A stretch of 64,000 bases of DNA from Aliarcobacter cryaerophilus. GTDB taxonomy: Bacteria; Campylobacterota; Campylobacteria; Campylobacterales; Arcobacteraceae. Shown piece after piece: positions 41,477 to 50,554 of this stretch; the stretch's first letter is position 1, and each line of letters opens with the position of its first letter. Location: contig NZ_CP060694.1 of NCBI RefSeq assembly GCF_014352935.1, positions 1,240,001-1,304,000 on the forward strand, given 5' to 3'. The notes under the pieces are model-generated. The model did not search any database. It was given only the letters and a program-made list of their open reading frames with translations, and was not told the origin of the DNA. The position numbers and the translations under genes were made by a program.

Positions 41477-42412
41477 TTAAATCTTAAATACTTTTTTGTG
41501 CATATTCAATATAGAATTTCCTAAAAAATATGATAAATGTCCATATTCTGAATTAACCTGAGCATGTTTTAAAAAAACAAGATACAAAGCTTTATTTTTT
41601 TTATTAATCAAAGGAGGAATATAACCTATTTTAATACATTGAGCAGCCATTATTATTCTTCCTAATCTTCCGTTTCCATCTCCAAAAGGGTGTATTGCTT
41701 CAAAATGAGCATGAGCTTTTGCAATATCTTCAATTGTTTCAATATCTTTATATTTAGAACACCAATATTCCAACTCTTCTGGTATATCTCTTGGGTCAGT
41801 TAAGTGTAAATCTTCACTTCCTGGAATAATTCTTATTTTTGTTGAATATTTACCAGCATCTGCTCTGATACCACTCATTAAAATAAAATGCCATATTCTT
41901 ATTTTTTCAGTAGTTATTGGAAATACATCTTCTGTATTGTTTAATGTATCCATTATGATTTTATTACTCAATGATGATAAGTTATTTATAGAAAATATCT
42001 CTCTTTTGTTCAAATCGTTTATTAATTCATTATTCTGGGAAATAACTTTATCAAATTTTTTCTCACTAATATCCGCCTCTTCAATTTCCAATGATCCAAA
42101 TGATGAATATTTAGAGATTAAATGAACTATATCTTCTTCTTTTATATTAAAATATGAAAAATCGATTTTATTTAATTGTGTCAAAACTCTAATAACTTCA
42201 TTCGCATCAATAGATTTAAATCCAAAGGCTTTACAAAAAGCAACATCAATTTTAAGCTTATTCTCTTCTTTGATTGAACTATCATTTTCTTTCCATTTTA
42301 AAATAGATTGTCGACTTATTTCCAAATAATCAGATAATTTTGCTTGACTACCATGATATATTAATAAATCGTTTATTTTTTCTGAATAAGTCAATTGTGT
42401 ATAATCAAACAT
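41477..42412 (-). CDS. Fic-domain protein with N-terminal HTH, 311 aa
   Basis: This protein begins with a helix-turn-helix-like part ('EKINDLLIYHGSQAKLSDYLEISRQSILKWKENDSSI') followed by a Fic domain whose motif HPFGDGNGR starts at His241, with 'IRIWHFILMSGIRADAGKYS' before it. The layout is that of a Fic regulator that may bind its own promoter. It has an AAAGGAG ribosome-binding site before the ATG at 42412. A 46-bp repeat copy lies 42 bases upstream. It is separate from fic1 (38513-39709) by the hipBA pair and reads in the same direction as hipBA. AMP transfer is known for the family but the target is unknown. Confidence 0.88.
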   Translation of the reverse strand: MFDYTQLTYSEKINDLLIYHGSQAKLSDYLEISRQSILKWKENDSSIKEENKLKIDVAFCKAFGFKSIDANEVIRVLTQLNKIDFSYFNIKEEDIVHLISKYSSFGSLEIEEADISEKKFDKVISQNNELINDLNKREIFSINNLSSLSNKIIMDTLNNTEDVFPITTEKIRIWHFILMSGIRADAGKYSTKIRIIPGSEDLHLTDPRDIPEELEYWCSKYKDIETIEDIAKAHAHFEAIHPFGDGNGRLGRIIMAAQCIKIGYIPPLINKKNKALYLVFLKHAQVNSEYGHLSYFLGNSILNMHKKVFKI

Positions 42413-42453
42413 ATTAGCTCCTTTTAAAAGTATAATAGTTTACACTAATACGC

Positions 42454-42499
42454 TTTAAATGTAAAGTAATTTGACTATTTTACACTTTGGTTTACATTT
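42454..42499. repeat. 46-bp direct repeat, right copy
   Basis: Partner of the copy at 39745-39790 (same orientation, four differences). It is in the upstream region of fic2 and 83 bases from the 3' end of tRNA-Glu. It may be the flanking site of a mobile cassette, or an operator used by the Fic proteins. Confidence 0.9.
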
Positions 42500-42581
42500 T
42501 ATATATTTAATAAGTCATTTAATTTATGTAAAATTTTATTTAAGATGAAAGTAGAAAATTTAAATTGTAATAAATTATAAG

Positions 42582-42657
42582 TGGCGACCCCAGCATGATT
42601 CGAACATGCGTCATCAAGAGGAAATCTTGAGGTCCTTGGCCACTAGACGACAGGGTC
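42582..42657 (-). tRNA. tRNA-Glu (anticodon UUC)
   Basis: A 76-nucleotide cloverleaf ends in an encoded CCA. The acceptor arm pairs GACCCTG with TGGGGTC (two wobble-type pairs). The anticodon stem TCAAG/CTTGA holds the loop ATTTCCT, with TTC as anticodon. The T-arm GCATG-TTCGAAT-CATGC is complete. It is a probable integration site for the adjacent Fic/HipBA island. Confidence 0.95.
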
Positions 42658-42719
42658 TTAAAAAAGAATTTTGATTATAGTTTAGTTTGCGTTTTATTTT
42701 GCTTAAAATAAGACAATGC

Positions 42720-43163
42720 CTATCTTATTTTTTTTAACCTATTTTTACCTAATTTATAAATTTTTGAAGAGGAAGTTTCAAAAAATCCTACATTTGAGAT
42801 AACTTCTACATCACATTTTTCAAAAGCAAAATCATACTCAAAACTTTTTTTTGTCTTATTTGCAGAAGTTGAAGATAAAACTCTAAATTTTTTTATAAAA
42901 TCAAAAAATATAGACTCAGATTTTACAACTCTAAAAGAGTTTAAATTTGGATATATAAATGTAGTTTTAGAACTATTTCGCACTATTTTTCTAAACTTTT
43001 TTGGAACTCTTGCAAACTCCTTTAAAGTTACAAAACTATCCAAAGTTTTAAGGATTTTTTGATTTGAAGGTCTTTGTTTTATATTTGATAGTTTCTCATC
43101 ATTTGATGATGAGAAACCAACAGTTGTATCTGTTTGTACCAAATATACTAAATCTGGATTCAT
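42720..43163 (-). CDS. YrdC/Sua5-like (TsaC-type) small protein
   Basis: This 147-residue protein starts 'NPDLVYLVQTDTTVGFSS', close to the YrdC/TsaC motif, and has 'LSSTSANKTKKSF', the Ser-Ala-Asn part of the active site. Short proteins of this type occur in Campylobacterota and are named Sua5/YciO/YrdC/YwlC family. TsaC proteins make threonylcarbamoyl-AMP for t6A in tRNA. At 147 residues it lacks some of the usual length, so its activity is uncertain. It follows carB by two bases and is probably cotranscribed. Confidence 0.75.
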   Translation of the reverse strand: MNPDLVYLVQTDTTVGFSSSNDEKLSNIKQRPSNQKILKTLDSFVTLKEFARVPKKFRKIVRNSSKTTFIYPNLNSFRVVKSESIFFDFIKKFRVLSSTSANKTKKSFEYDFAFEKCDVEVISNVGFFETSSSKIYKLGKNRLKKIR

Positions 43164-43165
43164 TT

Positions 43166-46100
43166 TTAGTAGTTTAAATACTCTTGAATTGATTTTGGAG
43201 TTGAAACATCTGAAGTTTTTAACTCTTTGATTGCATCAGTTGCTGCAAAAGCAGCAGCAACAGTTGTGAAATAAGGAACACTCATTCTTAAAACTGCTCT
43301 TCTTATCTCTTTTCCATCATCTTTTGAAGCTTCTTGCTCTCCACTTGTATTTATTGCCATTACAATATCACCATTTGTCAATAAATCTGTGATATTTGGT
43401 CTTCCTTCACTAACTTTTAAAACTTTCTCACAAGCAATTCCAGCTTCAGATATAATTTTTTCAGTTCCTCCAGTAGCACATATAGTAAAGCCACTATCAA
43501 CTAAGCTTTTTGCAATAGTTGAAGCAAACTCTTTATCCAAATCACATAAAGAGATAAACACTTTTCCACTTTTTGGAAGAGAGTTTTTAGCTGCATTTTG
43601 TGATTTTGCAAATGCCATCGCAAAATTTGATGCAATTCCCATAACTTCACCTGTACTTTTCATTTCAGGACTTAAAAGTAAATCTGCACCTACTAGTTTG
43701 TTAAATGGGAAAACAGACTCTTTAACAGCTACGTGATCTTTTAATCTTGGTTTTAAAACACCATTTTCTTCATATACAATATCTCTATCATAAACTTTAA
43801 GAGCATCTCTTAAAGTTTCTCCCCACATAACTCTAGTTGCAACTTTTGCAAGTGGCATTCCTGTTGCTTTAGATACAAATGGAACAGTTCTAGATGCTCT
43901 TGGATTTACTTCAATTAGATATATTTGTCCTTTATGAATTGCATATTGAGTATTCATCAAACCAACAACTCCAAGACCTAAAGCCATCTCTTTAGTTTTT
44001 GATTCTAATTGTTTAATTAAATCATCACTTATAGAGATTGGAGGAAGTGAACAAGCACTATCACCTGAGTGAATACCAGCTTCTTCAATATGTTGCATAA
44101 TTCCACCAATATAAACCTCTTTTCCATCACAAATACAATCAACATCAAGCTCAATAGCTCTATCTAAGAATTTATCAATTAAAACAGGTGCATCATTTGA
44201 AACTGAGACTGCTTCATCCATATACTGTTTTAACTCTTCAGTTGAGTAAACAATTTTCATACCTCTTCCACCAAGAACAAAAGAAGGTCTTACTAATACT
44301 GGATAACCTATTTTTTCAGCTATTTGTATAGCTTCATCAAGTTTAACTGCTGTTCCATTTTCTGGTTGTAAAAGACCTATTTTTTCAACAAATGCAGAGA
44401 ATTTTTTTCTATCTTCAGCTAAATCAATTACATCTGCTGTTGTTCCAATAATTTTTGCTCCAGCTTTTGTTAAAACTTGTGCAAGTTTTAATGGAGTTTG
44501 TCCACCAAAATGAACTATTACACCATCTGGTTGCTCTTTTTCAACTACACTTCTAACATGTTCAAAATCGATTGGTTCAAAGTATAAAACATCTGAAGTA
44601 TCATAATCTGTACTTACAGTTTCAGGGTTGCAGTTATACATAATTGTTTTAACACCCATTTCAGTTAATGCGAAACTTGCATGCACACAACAGTAGTCAA
44701 ACTCTATTCCTTGACCAATTCTATTTGGTCCTCCACCAATAATCATAACTTTTTTCTGAGTTGATTTAGGCATCTCTACTTTTGGAAGTTTTGAAACATT
44801 TGTAGTTGAATATAAGTATTGATTTAAAGCCTTAAACTCTCCTGCACAAGTATCAACTTCATTGTATTCAAAATCTATATCTAAAGCTTTTCGTGCAAGA
44901 TATACATCTTCTTCAGTTTTTCCAATAACATTTGCAATAAATTTATCACTAAACCCATTTGATTTTACTTTTCTTAAAAGTGCTTCATCTTTTAAAATTG
45001 CAGGAGTCATAGAAAGTTCCATTTCGTACATCTCTCTAAACTTAGCTAAGAACCAAGGGTCTATTTTTGATAACTCAAAGATATCCTCATTTGTTAAACC
45101 TTGTCTCATACCATCCATTAGGTATTGAAGTCTTTTATCATTTGGTCTTCTAATCTCTTTTTTGATTAGTTCTAAATCTGTTGTAATGCTATCAAATCCA
45201 CTAAGACCAGTCTCTAAAGAGCAATAAGCTTTTTGGATAGTCTCATTGAAATTTCTTCCAATAGACATAACTTCACCAACACTTTTCATAGAAGTTGTTA
45301 AAGTTGAGTTTGCTTTTGGGAATTTTTCAAATGTAAATCTAGGAACTTTTGCAACGATATAATCAACCGCAGGCTCAAAACTTGCTAATGTTCCTGTCAT
45401 ATCATTTGTAATCTCATCAAGTGTAAATCCAACTGCTAAAAGTGTTGATACTTTTGCGATTGGGTAACCAGTAGCTTTAGAAGCAAGTGCAGAACTTCTA
45501 GAAACTCTTGGATTCATCTCAATTACAATCATTCTTCCTGTTTTTGGACACATTGCAAATTGAACGTTTGATCCACCACTATTTACTCCAACTTCTCTTA
45601 AAATTGCAAAAGAAGCATCTCTCATCTTTGCATACTCTTTATCTGTAAGTGTAAGTGCAGGTGCAATAGTAATACTATCTCCTGTATGAACTCCCATAGG
45701 ATCAAGATTTTCAATAGAACAAACAACAATACAATTATCATTTGTATCTCTGATTATCTCCATCTCATACTCTTTCCAACCTAAAACAGACTCTAAAATC
45801 TCAATTTCATTGATTGGTGAAGCATCAAGTCCTGCTTGAGCTAGTGCTTTAAACTCTTCCATATTATAAGCAACACCACTTCCAGCACCTGCAAGAGTAA
45901 ATGAAGCTCTGCTAATAACAGGGAATCCTATATCTTTTGCAAGTCTCATAGCCTCTTCAAGAGTATAAGCATTTTCACTTCTTGGTAAATCTAATCCGAT
46001 TTTTCTCATACTTTCAGTAAAAAGCTGTCTATCTTCACCTTTTTTAATAGCTTCTGGATGAACTCCTAAAAAAGTAATTCCTTCTAAAAGTCCTTTTGAA

Positions 46101-46408
46101 TACATTGAAGTCGCTATATTTAGTGCAGTTTGTCCACCCATTGTAGGCAAAATAGCATCTATATTCTCTTTTTTAATTATATTTAAAACAACCTCTTCTG
46201 TAATTGGTTCTATATAAGTTTTATCAGCAAATTCTGGATCTGTCATGATAGTTGCTGGGTTTGAGTTAACAAGGACAACTCTATATCCAAGCTCTTTCAA
46301 AGTTTTTGTTGCTTGAGTACCAGAATAATCGAACTCACACGCCTGTCCTATAACAATCGGTCCTGAACCAATCAACAAAATGTTTTTTATATCTTCTCTT
46401 TTTGGCAT
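43166..46408 (-). CDS. carB: Carbamoyl-phosphate synthase large subunit
   Basis: This 1080-residue protein shows the duplicated ATP-grasp structure: '[20 protein letters not shown]' at the start, '[20 protein letters not shown]' in the middle, and metal-binding stretches such as '[20 protein letters not shown]' and '[20 protein letters not shown]'. A C-terminal MGS-like allosteric domain follows ('[14 protein letters not shown]'). It makes carbamoyl phosphate for arginine and pyrimidine synthesis. A good GAAAGGAAAG ribosome-binding site precedes the ATG. The small subunit gene is not nearby, as usual in these bacteria. Confidence 0.98.
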   Translation of the reverse strand: MPKREDIKNILLIGSGPIVIGQACEFDYSGTQATKTLKELGYRVVLVNSNPATIMTDPEFADKTYIEPITEEVVLNIIKKENIDAILPTMGGQTALNIATSMYSKGLLEGITFLGVHPEAIKKGEDRQLFTESMRKIGLDLPRSENAYTLEEAMRLAKDIGFPVISRASFTLAGAGSGVAYNMEEFKALAQAGLDASPINEIEILESVLGWKEYEMEIIRDTNDNCIVVCSIENLDPMGVHTGDSITIAPALTLTDKEYAKMRDASFAILREVGVNSGGSNVQFAMCPKTGRMIVIEMNPRVSRSSALASKATGYPIAKVSTLLAVGFTLDEITNDMTGTLASFEPAVDYIVAKVPRFTFEKFPKANSTLTTSMKSVGEVMSIGRNFNETIQKAYCSLETGLSGFDSITTDLELIKKEIRRPNDKRLQYLMDGMRQGLTNEDIFELSKIDPWFLAKFREMYEMELSMTPAILKDEALLRKVKSNGFSDKFIANVIGKTEEDVYLARKALDIDFEYNEVDTCAGEFKALNQYLYSTTNVSKLPKVEMPKSTQKKVMIIGGGPNRIGQGIEFDYCCVHASFALTEMGVKTIMYNCNPETVSTDYDTSDVLYFEPIDFEHVRSVVEKEQPDGVIVHFGGQTPLKLAQVLTKAGAKIIGTTADVIDLAEDRKKFSAFVEKIGLLQPENGTAVKLDEAIQIAEKIGYPVLVRPSFVLGGRGMKIVYSTEELKQYMDEAVSVSNDAPVLIDKFLDRAIELDVDCICDGKEVYIGGIMQHIEEAGIHSGDSACSLPPISISDDLIKQLESKTKEMALGLGVVGLMNTQYAIHKGQIYLIEVNPRASRTVPFVSKATGMPLAKVATRVMWGETLRDALKVYDRDIVYEENGVLKPRLKDHVAVKESVFPFNKLVGADLLLSPEMKSTGEVMGIASNFAMAFAKSQNAAKNSLPKSGKVFISLCDLDKEFASTIAKSLVDSGFTICATGGTEKIISEAGIACEKVLKVSEGRPNITDLLTNGDIVMAINTSGEQEASKDDGKEIRRAVLRMSVPYFTTVAAAFAATDAIKELKTSDVSTPKSIQEYLNY

Positions 46409-46498
46409 AACTTTCCTTTCACTGATTTAAAAATTTGGCAAGTTTACCCAAAAAGTACTTAATGTTTTGTTATAAAAGCGCTATCATATAAAGTTTTA

Positions 46499-46705
46499 TC
46501 AAGAGTTATTGCTTTGAGTAACAAAAATTAATTTTGCCTCTTCTAGTAACTTTTGAGCAAGTTCTAACTCTTTTAAACCATCGTTATATAACTTTAATGA
46601 CTCATTTATTGTAATTTGTGGATTTGAAAGTTTTTCTAAAAGCTCTTTTGCTTTTGTAATTTTATCTTCAAAATTAATATCTTCTTGTTTTTTAATATCT
46701 TCCAT
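46499..46705 (-). CDS. xseB: Exodeoxyribonuclease VII small subunit
   Basis: This 68-residue protein has the XseB helical pattern 'FEDKITKAKELLEKLSNPQITINESLKLYNDGLKELELAQKLLEEAK'. It partners with XseA in a single-strand exonuclease. It lies two bases after the metX stop, an arrangement seen in other Campylobacterota, although function and operon partner do not match. No xseA is in the window. Confidence 0.92.
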   Translation of the reverse strand: MEDIKKQEDINFEDKITKAKELLEKLSNPQITINESLKLYNDGLKELELAQKLLEEAKLIFVTQSNNS

Positions 46706-46707
46706 TT

Positions 46708-47823
46708 TTAATCCTTTAAAATATCTTTTATATGTTCTTCAAATTTTTCAACTTCTACTAAAAAAGAGTCATGACCACTAGAGCTATCTACTAATTTAAA
46801 TGTCACTTGATCTTTTTTACCTATTTTTATCATAATATCTCTAATCTCTTCCATCTCATTTGGGAAAAATAGCATATCATCTTTAAAAGCAATTAAATGA
46901 AGTTTTCCCTCTATTTTTAAAAATGAATCCTCTAATTTATCTTTATTTCTTCCAGCATCAAAAATATTTATTGTTTTACAAATATATAAATATGATAGTG
47001 GATCAAAAAATTTTGGAAAACTATATGAGTTGTGCTCAAGATATTTCTCTATCTCAAATCTTCCAAATAGCTCATATAATCCATCTGTTTCAACATAATC
47101 TCTTCCAAATTTGTTTATAAATAGATTTGGACTTAAATATGCAATTAATCCAGCCATTCTTCCAACTGCAAGACCAACTAACCCTCTTGCTTTTAAATCA
47201 TCTTTTTCATAGTTTCCATTTTGAAAATTTGGATCATGTCTTATTGCTTCAATAGCTATTTTATTTAAAGCTATTGCCCAAGGTCTTGTATATGCTGTAG
47301 TTGCCATTGGAATATAGTGTTTTGCAAAAGTTGGATGCTCAATTGCATAACAAAGAGCTTGCATTCCGCCCATACTTCCTCCAATAACTGCAACTGCATT
47401 TTTAATTCCCAATTTTTTATAAAGTCTCATTTGAGCATTTACAATATCCGAAATTGTTAAAACAGGAAATTTTAATCTATACTCTTTTTTTGTAGATGGA
47501 TTTATACTTAAAGGACTTGTGGAACCATATGAACTTCCAATATTATTTGAACAAATTACAAAATATTTTTCTGTATCAATAGCTTTTTTATCTCCTATAA
47601 ACTTATCCCACCAACCAGCTTTTGCCTCATTTTCATAACGACCAGCTGCGTGATGACTTCCAGATAGAGCATGACAAATAACTATAACATTTGATTTATC
47701 TTCATTTAATCTTCCATAAGTTTCATAAACTATCTCAAACTCTTCAAGAAGCCTTCCACTTTCAAGATAAAGTGGTTCGTTAAATTTCTCTTTTTTTGTC
47801 TCTATTTCCAAAATATATTCCAA
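46708..47823 (-). CDS. metX: Homoserine O-acetyltransferase
   Basis: This 371-residue alpha/beta-hydrolase has the nucleophile elbow 'VIGGSMGGMQAL' with Ser150, the acid in 'AFKDDMLFFP' and the His in 'SSGHDSFLVE'. 'HALSGSHHAAGRYENEAKAGWWDKFIG' near residues 51-77 is typical of MetX. It makes O-acetylhomoserine for methionine. It reads away from the plus-strand sulfur genes, with 157 bases of shared upstream DNA. Confidence 0.95.
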   Translation of the reverse strand: MEYILEIETKKEKFNEPLYLESGRLLEEFEIVYETYGRLNEDKSNVIVICHALSGSHHAAGRYENEAKAGWWDKFIGDKKAIDTEKYFVICSNNIGSSYGSTSPLSINPSTKKEYRLKFPVLTISDIVNAQMRLYKKLGIKNAVAVIGGSMGGMQALCYAIEHPTFAKHYIPMATTAYTRPWAIALNKIAIEAIRHDPNFQNGNYEKDDLKARGLVGLAVGRMAGLIAYLSPNLFINKFGRDYVETDGLYELFGRFEIEKYLEHNSYSFPKFFDPLSYLYICKTINIFDAGRNKDKLEDSFLKIEGKLHLIAFKDDMLFFPNEMEEIRDIMIKIGKKDQVTFKLVDSSSGHDSFLVEVEKFEEHIKDILKD

Positions 47824-47980
47824 ATTTTTCTATTTTTTTAGATTAAAGTCTATCTAAACTAAAATAAAAAAGCCTTTTAGTGACATATTTTTAAGAAATT
47901 TAAAGATATAAAACTTTTTAATCTTATAATATAAGTAATTTTTTATATAATCATAGTTTAATATTATAAAAAGGATTTTT

Positions 47981-48241
47981 GTGAATAAAATTGAAGAGTT
48001 AAAAAAACTTTTAGAAAAAGAGGTTTTACCAGAACTTAAAGCTGAAATAGAGGCTTTAGAAAAGTTACTTTCAAAGAAAAATGATAAAGAGATAAAAGAG
48101 GAATTAAACTACTTTTTAGAAGTAAAAAAGTTTTATGATGAAGCTTTGAAACTTATAAATGAAAATAAATTAACTCAAGAAGAGGCGGAAAATATTTTAC
48201 TAGATTTAGAGGATATGGAAGATGATGAGGAGGAAATTTAG
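47981..48241 (+). CDS. Small coiled-coil protein, unknown
   Basis: This 86-residue protein is nearly all Lys, Glu and Leu in heptads (EELKKLLEKEVLPELKAEIEALEKLL type), with a very acidic end (DMEDDEEEI). It starts at GTG with an AAAGGA ribosome-binding site. Two TATAAT boxes lie upstream (47925-47930 and 47946-47951). The stop overlaps the start of the YeeE-like gene by one base, so it may help the transporter. I do not recognise a family. Confidence 0.75.
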   Translation: MNKIEELKKLLEKEVLPELKAEIEALEKLLSKKNDKEIKEELNYFLEVKKFYDEALKLINENKLTQEEAENILLDLEDMEDDEEEI

Positions 48242-49335
48242 TGTTTGATTTAGAGATTTATGAAATTGTTTTTATAGCGTTTTTTGCTATTGCTTTTGTA
48301 TTTGGATTTTTTGCTCAACAAAAACAGTTCTGTTTTAGTGGAAGTTTAAAAGATTATATACAAATTAAATCAACAAAAAGAGCAGCTAGTGTTGTTATGG
48401 CTATGATTGTAGCTATTATTTCTACTCAAATATTTGCATCTATTTTTGATATTGATTTAAGTTCTAGTAGCTATTTTAAAAGTAATATAAACTACTTTGC
48501 TATTATTATTGGTGGTGCTTTATTTGGTGCTGGAATGATGATAGCTGATGGTTGCAGTAGTAGAAGCATAGTAAAATTTTCTCAAGGTGATGCAAATGCT
48601 TTAGTAACACTACTTTTTATTGCAATTTTTGCATTTGCTAGTACAAAAGGGATTTTGTTTGGAGTTGTAAATGGTTTTATAAATAATCAATTTATGATAG
48701 ATATTTCAAGCAATTTATCAAACTTTACGCTAAATATTTACTTTGTTTTAGCAATTTTAGTTTTACTTTTGGCATATTTTGTAAAAAAAGTAAAAAGAGT
48801 TTTTAGTTTATATGATGGGGTTATTATTGGATTTTTAGTTGGTCTTTCTTGGTTTATCTCTGGATATATTGGAGCTGAAAGTATTGAAAAAGAGATTCAA
48901 GTTCAAGCTTTAAGTTATGTATTTCCTAGTGCAAAAACTTTAGAATTTTTTACTTTTTTTGAAATAACAGAGTTATCTATTGGAGTTTGTATTGTTTTAG
49001 GTGCAATTTTTGGTGCATATTTTTCGACATTTTTTAATAAAAAATATAGTTTTGGATGCACTTCAAAAATGAATTTTAATAAATTAAAATACAATATGAT
49101 AGGTGGTTCTATGATGGGAATTGGTGGAATTATGGCTATTGGATGTACTGTAGGACAAGGTTTAAGTGGTGTTTCTACCCTTGTATTTAGTTCATTTTTA
49201 GCAATAATTTCTATTGGAGTATCTGGTTTTATAACTGGAAAAATACTTTATAAAAAAGATAAACTTCCTATGTGTTTCTTATTTGAGTGGGAAGATGATG
49301 ATAAAAAACAAAAACCTTTGGATTACGAAATATAA
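48241..49335 (+). CDS. YeeE/YedE (TsuA-like) sulfur-compound transporter
   Basis: This 364-residue membrane protein has several hydrophobic helices and the conserved Cys-bearing motifs 'KQFCFSGSLKDYIQIKSTKRA', 'MIADGCSSRSIVKFSQGDANALVTL' and 'IMAIGCTVGQGLSGVSTLV', with a GCTS-like site ('FGCTSKMNF'). YeeE/YedE proteins take up thiosulfate through a chain of Cys. It starts at GTG coupled to the coiled-coil gene. Sulfur uptake fits the sulfide dehydrogenase genes at 57.7-59.3 kb. Confidence 0.88.
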   Translation: MFDLEIYEIVFIAFFAIAFVFGFFAQQKQFCFSGSLKDYIQIKSTKRAASVVMAMIVAIISTQIFASIFDIDLSSSSYFKSNINYFAIIIGGALFGAGMMIADGCSSRSIVKFSQGDANALVTLLFIAIFAFASTKGILFGVVNGFINNQFMIDISSNLSNFTLNIYFVLAILVLLLAYFVKKVKRVFSLYDGVIIGFLVGLSWFISGYIGAESIEKEIQVQALSYVFPSAKTLEFFTFFEITELSIGVCIVLGAIFGAYFSTFFNKKYSFGCTSKMNFNKLKYNMIGGSMMGIGGIMAIGCTVGQGLSGVSTLVFSSFLAIISIGVSGFITGKILYKKDKLPMCFLFEWEDDDKKQKPLDYEI

Positions 49336-49376
49336 AAAAAAAGGATACAAACTCAAATATTTGAGTTTGTATCCTT
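49334..49376 (-). terminator. Rho-independent terminator of ftsZ
   Basis: A perfect 36-bp palindrome (49341-49376) is followed on the minus strand by a T9 run (49334-49342, partly within the stem). It lies 20 bases after the ftsZ stop. The convergent YeeE-like gene ends just before it, so it may act on both, but the T run favours ftsZ. Confidence 0.8.
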
Positions 49377-49396
49377 ACATATTTCATTAAATAATT

Positions 49397-50554
49397 TTAG
49401 TGAAGTGGATACTCTACTGTATAACCTCTCATAAGAGGTGGAGTATCAAGAGTGCTTTCAACTGCTTCAACTTTTATAGCTTCAATCTCATTTTCATCAC
49501 TCTCTTTTTGTTCCTCTTTTATCTCATTTTTAGCTTCAAATCCAGTTGCTATGATAGTAATTTTTACTTCATCTCTTTCAAAATCTGTATCTGTTGTAGT
49601 TCCAAAAATAATTTGAGCATTTATATCAACTCTTTGGTTTATGTTGTTCATAACATCTTCTATAGCAAAAAGTGATATTTCTGGACTTATTGTAAAGTGA
49701 ATTAAAATTCCTTTTGCACCATCTAAAGGTACTTTTTCTAGTAAAGGAGAGTTTATAGCATTATCTAAAGCTCTACTTGTAGCTTCATCTCCTTTTGCTT
49801 TTCCAATTCCCATTAAAGCAATACCTTTATGCTTCATAATAGTTTTAACATCTGCAAAATCAGCATTTATATCATTTCCACTACCTGGATTTAATATAAC
49901 TTGGCTCATTCCATTTACAGCTTGATATAAAATATTATCTGTAACTTTAAAAGCATTTTTTATACCAATTGTCTCATCAACAGCTTCTCTTAGTTTATCA
50001 TTTGCAATAACAATTAAAGAATCACTAACTTTTTTAAGCTCTTCAAGACCTAAATTTGCTAAAGCAGCTCTCATTCTTCCTTCAAAACCAAAAGGTTTAG
50101 TAACAACAGAAACAGTCAAAGCTCCAACTTCTCTAGCTGCTTTTGCAATAATAGGAGCAGCTCCTGTTCCTGTACCTCCACCTAATCCAGCAGCAACAAA
50201 AACAATATCAGCACCTTTTAAAGTCTCTTTTATCTCATCATAACTTTCAAGCGCTGAGTTTCTTCCAACTTCTGGATCCATTCCAGCACCAAAACCATTT
50301 GTAAGCATAGGTCCTAATTCAATCTTTTTTGGAGCTTTTGAAATATGAAGAACTTTTAAATCTGTATTTGCAACTATTAAATCAATCATATGAGTACCTT
50401 CTTCAATCATATAATTGATCATATTACAACCACCACCTCCAACACCAATTACTGCAATTTTTGGAAGATTATTTGATAGTGCTTTTGTAGGCATATCCTC
50501 TTTTATCATTATATCATCTACTCTAAATAGATTGTGACTGCTACTATTTTCCAT
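49397..50554 (-). CDS. ftsZ: Cell division protein FtsZ
   Basis: This tubulin-like GTPase of 385 residues has 'IAVIGVGGGGCNMI' and the signature GGGTGTG (125-131), then 'NTDLKVLH'. The C-terminal tail 'TPPLMRGY' is close to the conserved FtsA/ZipA-binding peptide. I chose the ATG at 50554, which shares an A with the ftsA stop (TAATG) and has GGAG eight bases upstream; a GTG at 50563 would add three residues inside ftsA. It forms the Z-ring. A terminator follows at 49334-49376. Confidence 0.96.
   Translation of the reverse strand: MENSSSHNLFRVDDIMIKEDMPTKALSNNLPKIAVIGVGGGGCNMINYMIEEGTHMIDLIVANTDLKVLHISKAPKKIELGPMLTNGFGAGMDPEVGRNSALESYDEIKETLKGADIVFVAAGLGGGTGTGAAPIIAKAAREVGALTVSVVTKPFGFEGRMRAALANLGLEELKKVSDSLIVIANDKLREAVDETIGIKNAFKVTDNILYQAVNGMSQVILNPGSGNDINADFADVKTIMKHKGIALMGIGKAKGDEATSRALDNAINSPLLEKVPLDGAKGILIHFTISPEISLFAIEDVMNNINQRVDINAQIIFGTTTDTDFERDEVKITIIATGFEAKNEIKEEQKESDENEIEAIKVEAVESTLDTPPLMRGYTVEYPLH

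Noticed and set aside
42582-42657. tRNA-Glu 3' end as an exact attachment site for the Fic/HipBA island
   Set aside because: The 46-bp repeats do not include tRNA sequence and no second copy of the tRNA 3' end was seen, so classical tRNA integration is not shown.
43389-43736. 115-codon plus-strand ORF inside carB
   Set aside because: It is the antisense shadow of a strongly conserved carB region.
49400-49675. 91-codon plus-strand ORF inside ftsZ
   Set aside because: It is antisense to the ftsZ C-terminal coding part and has no support of its own.
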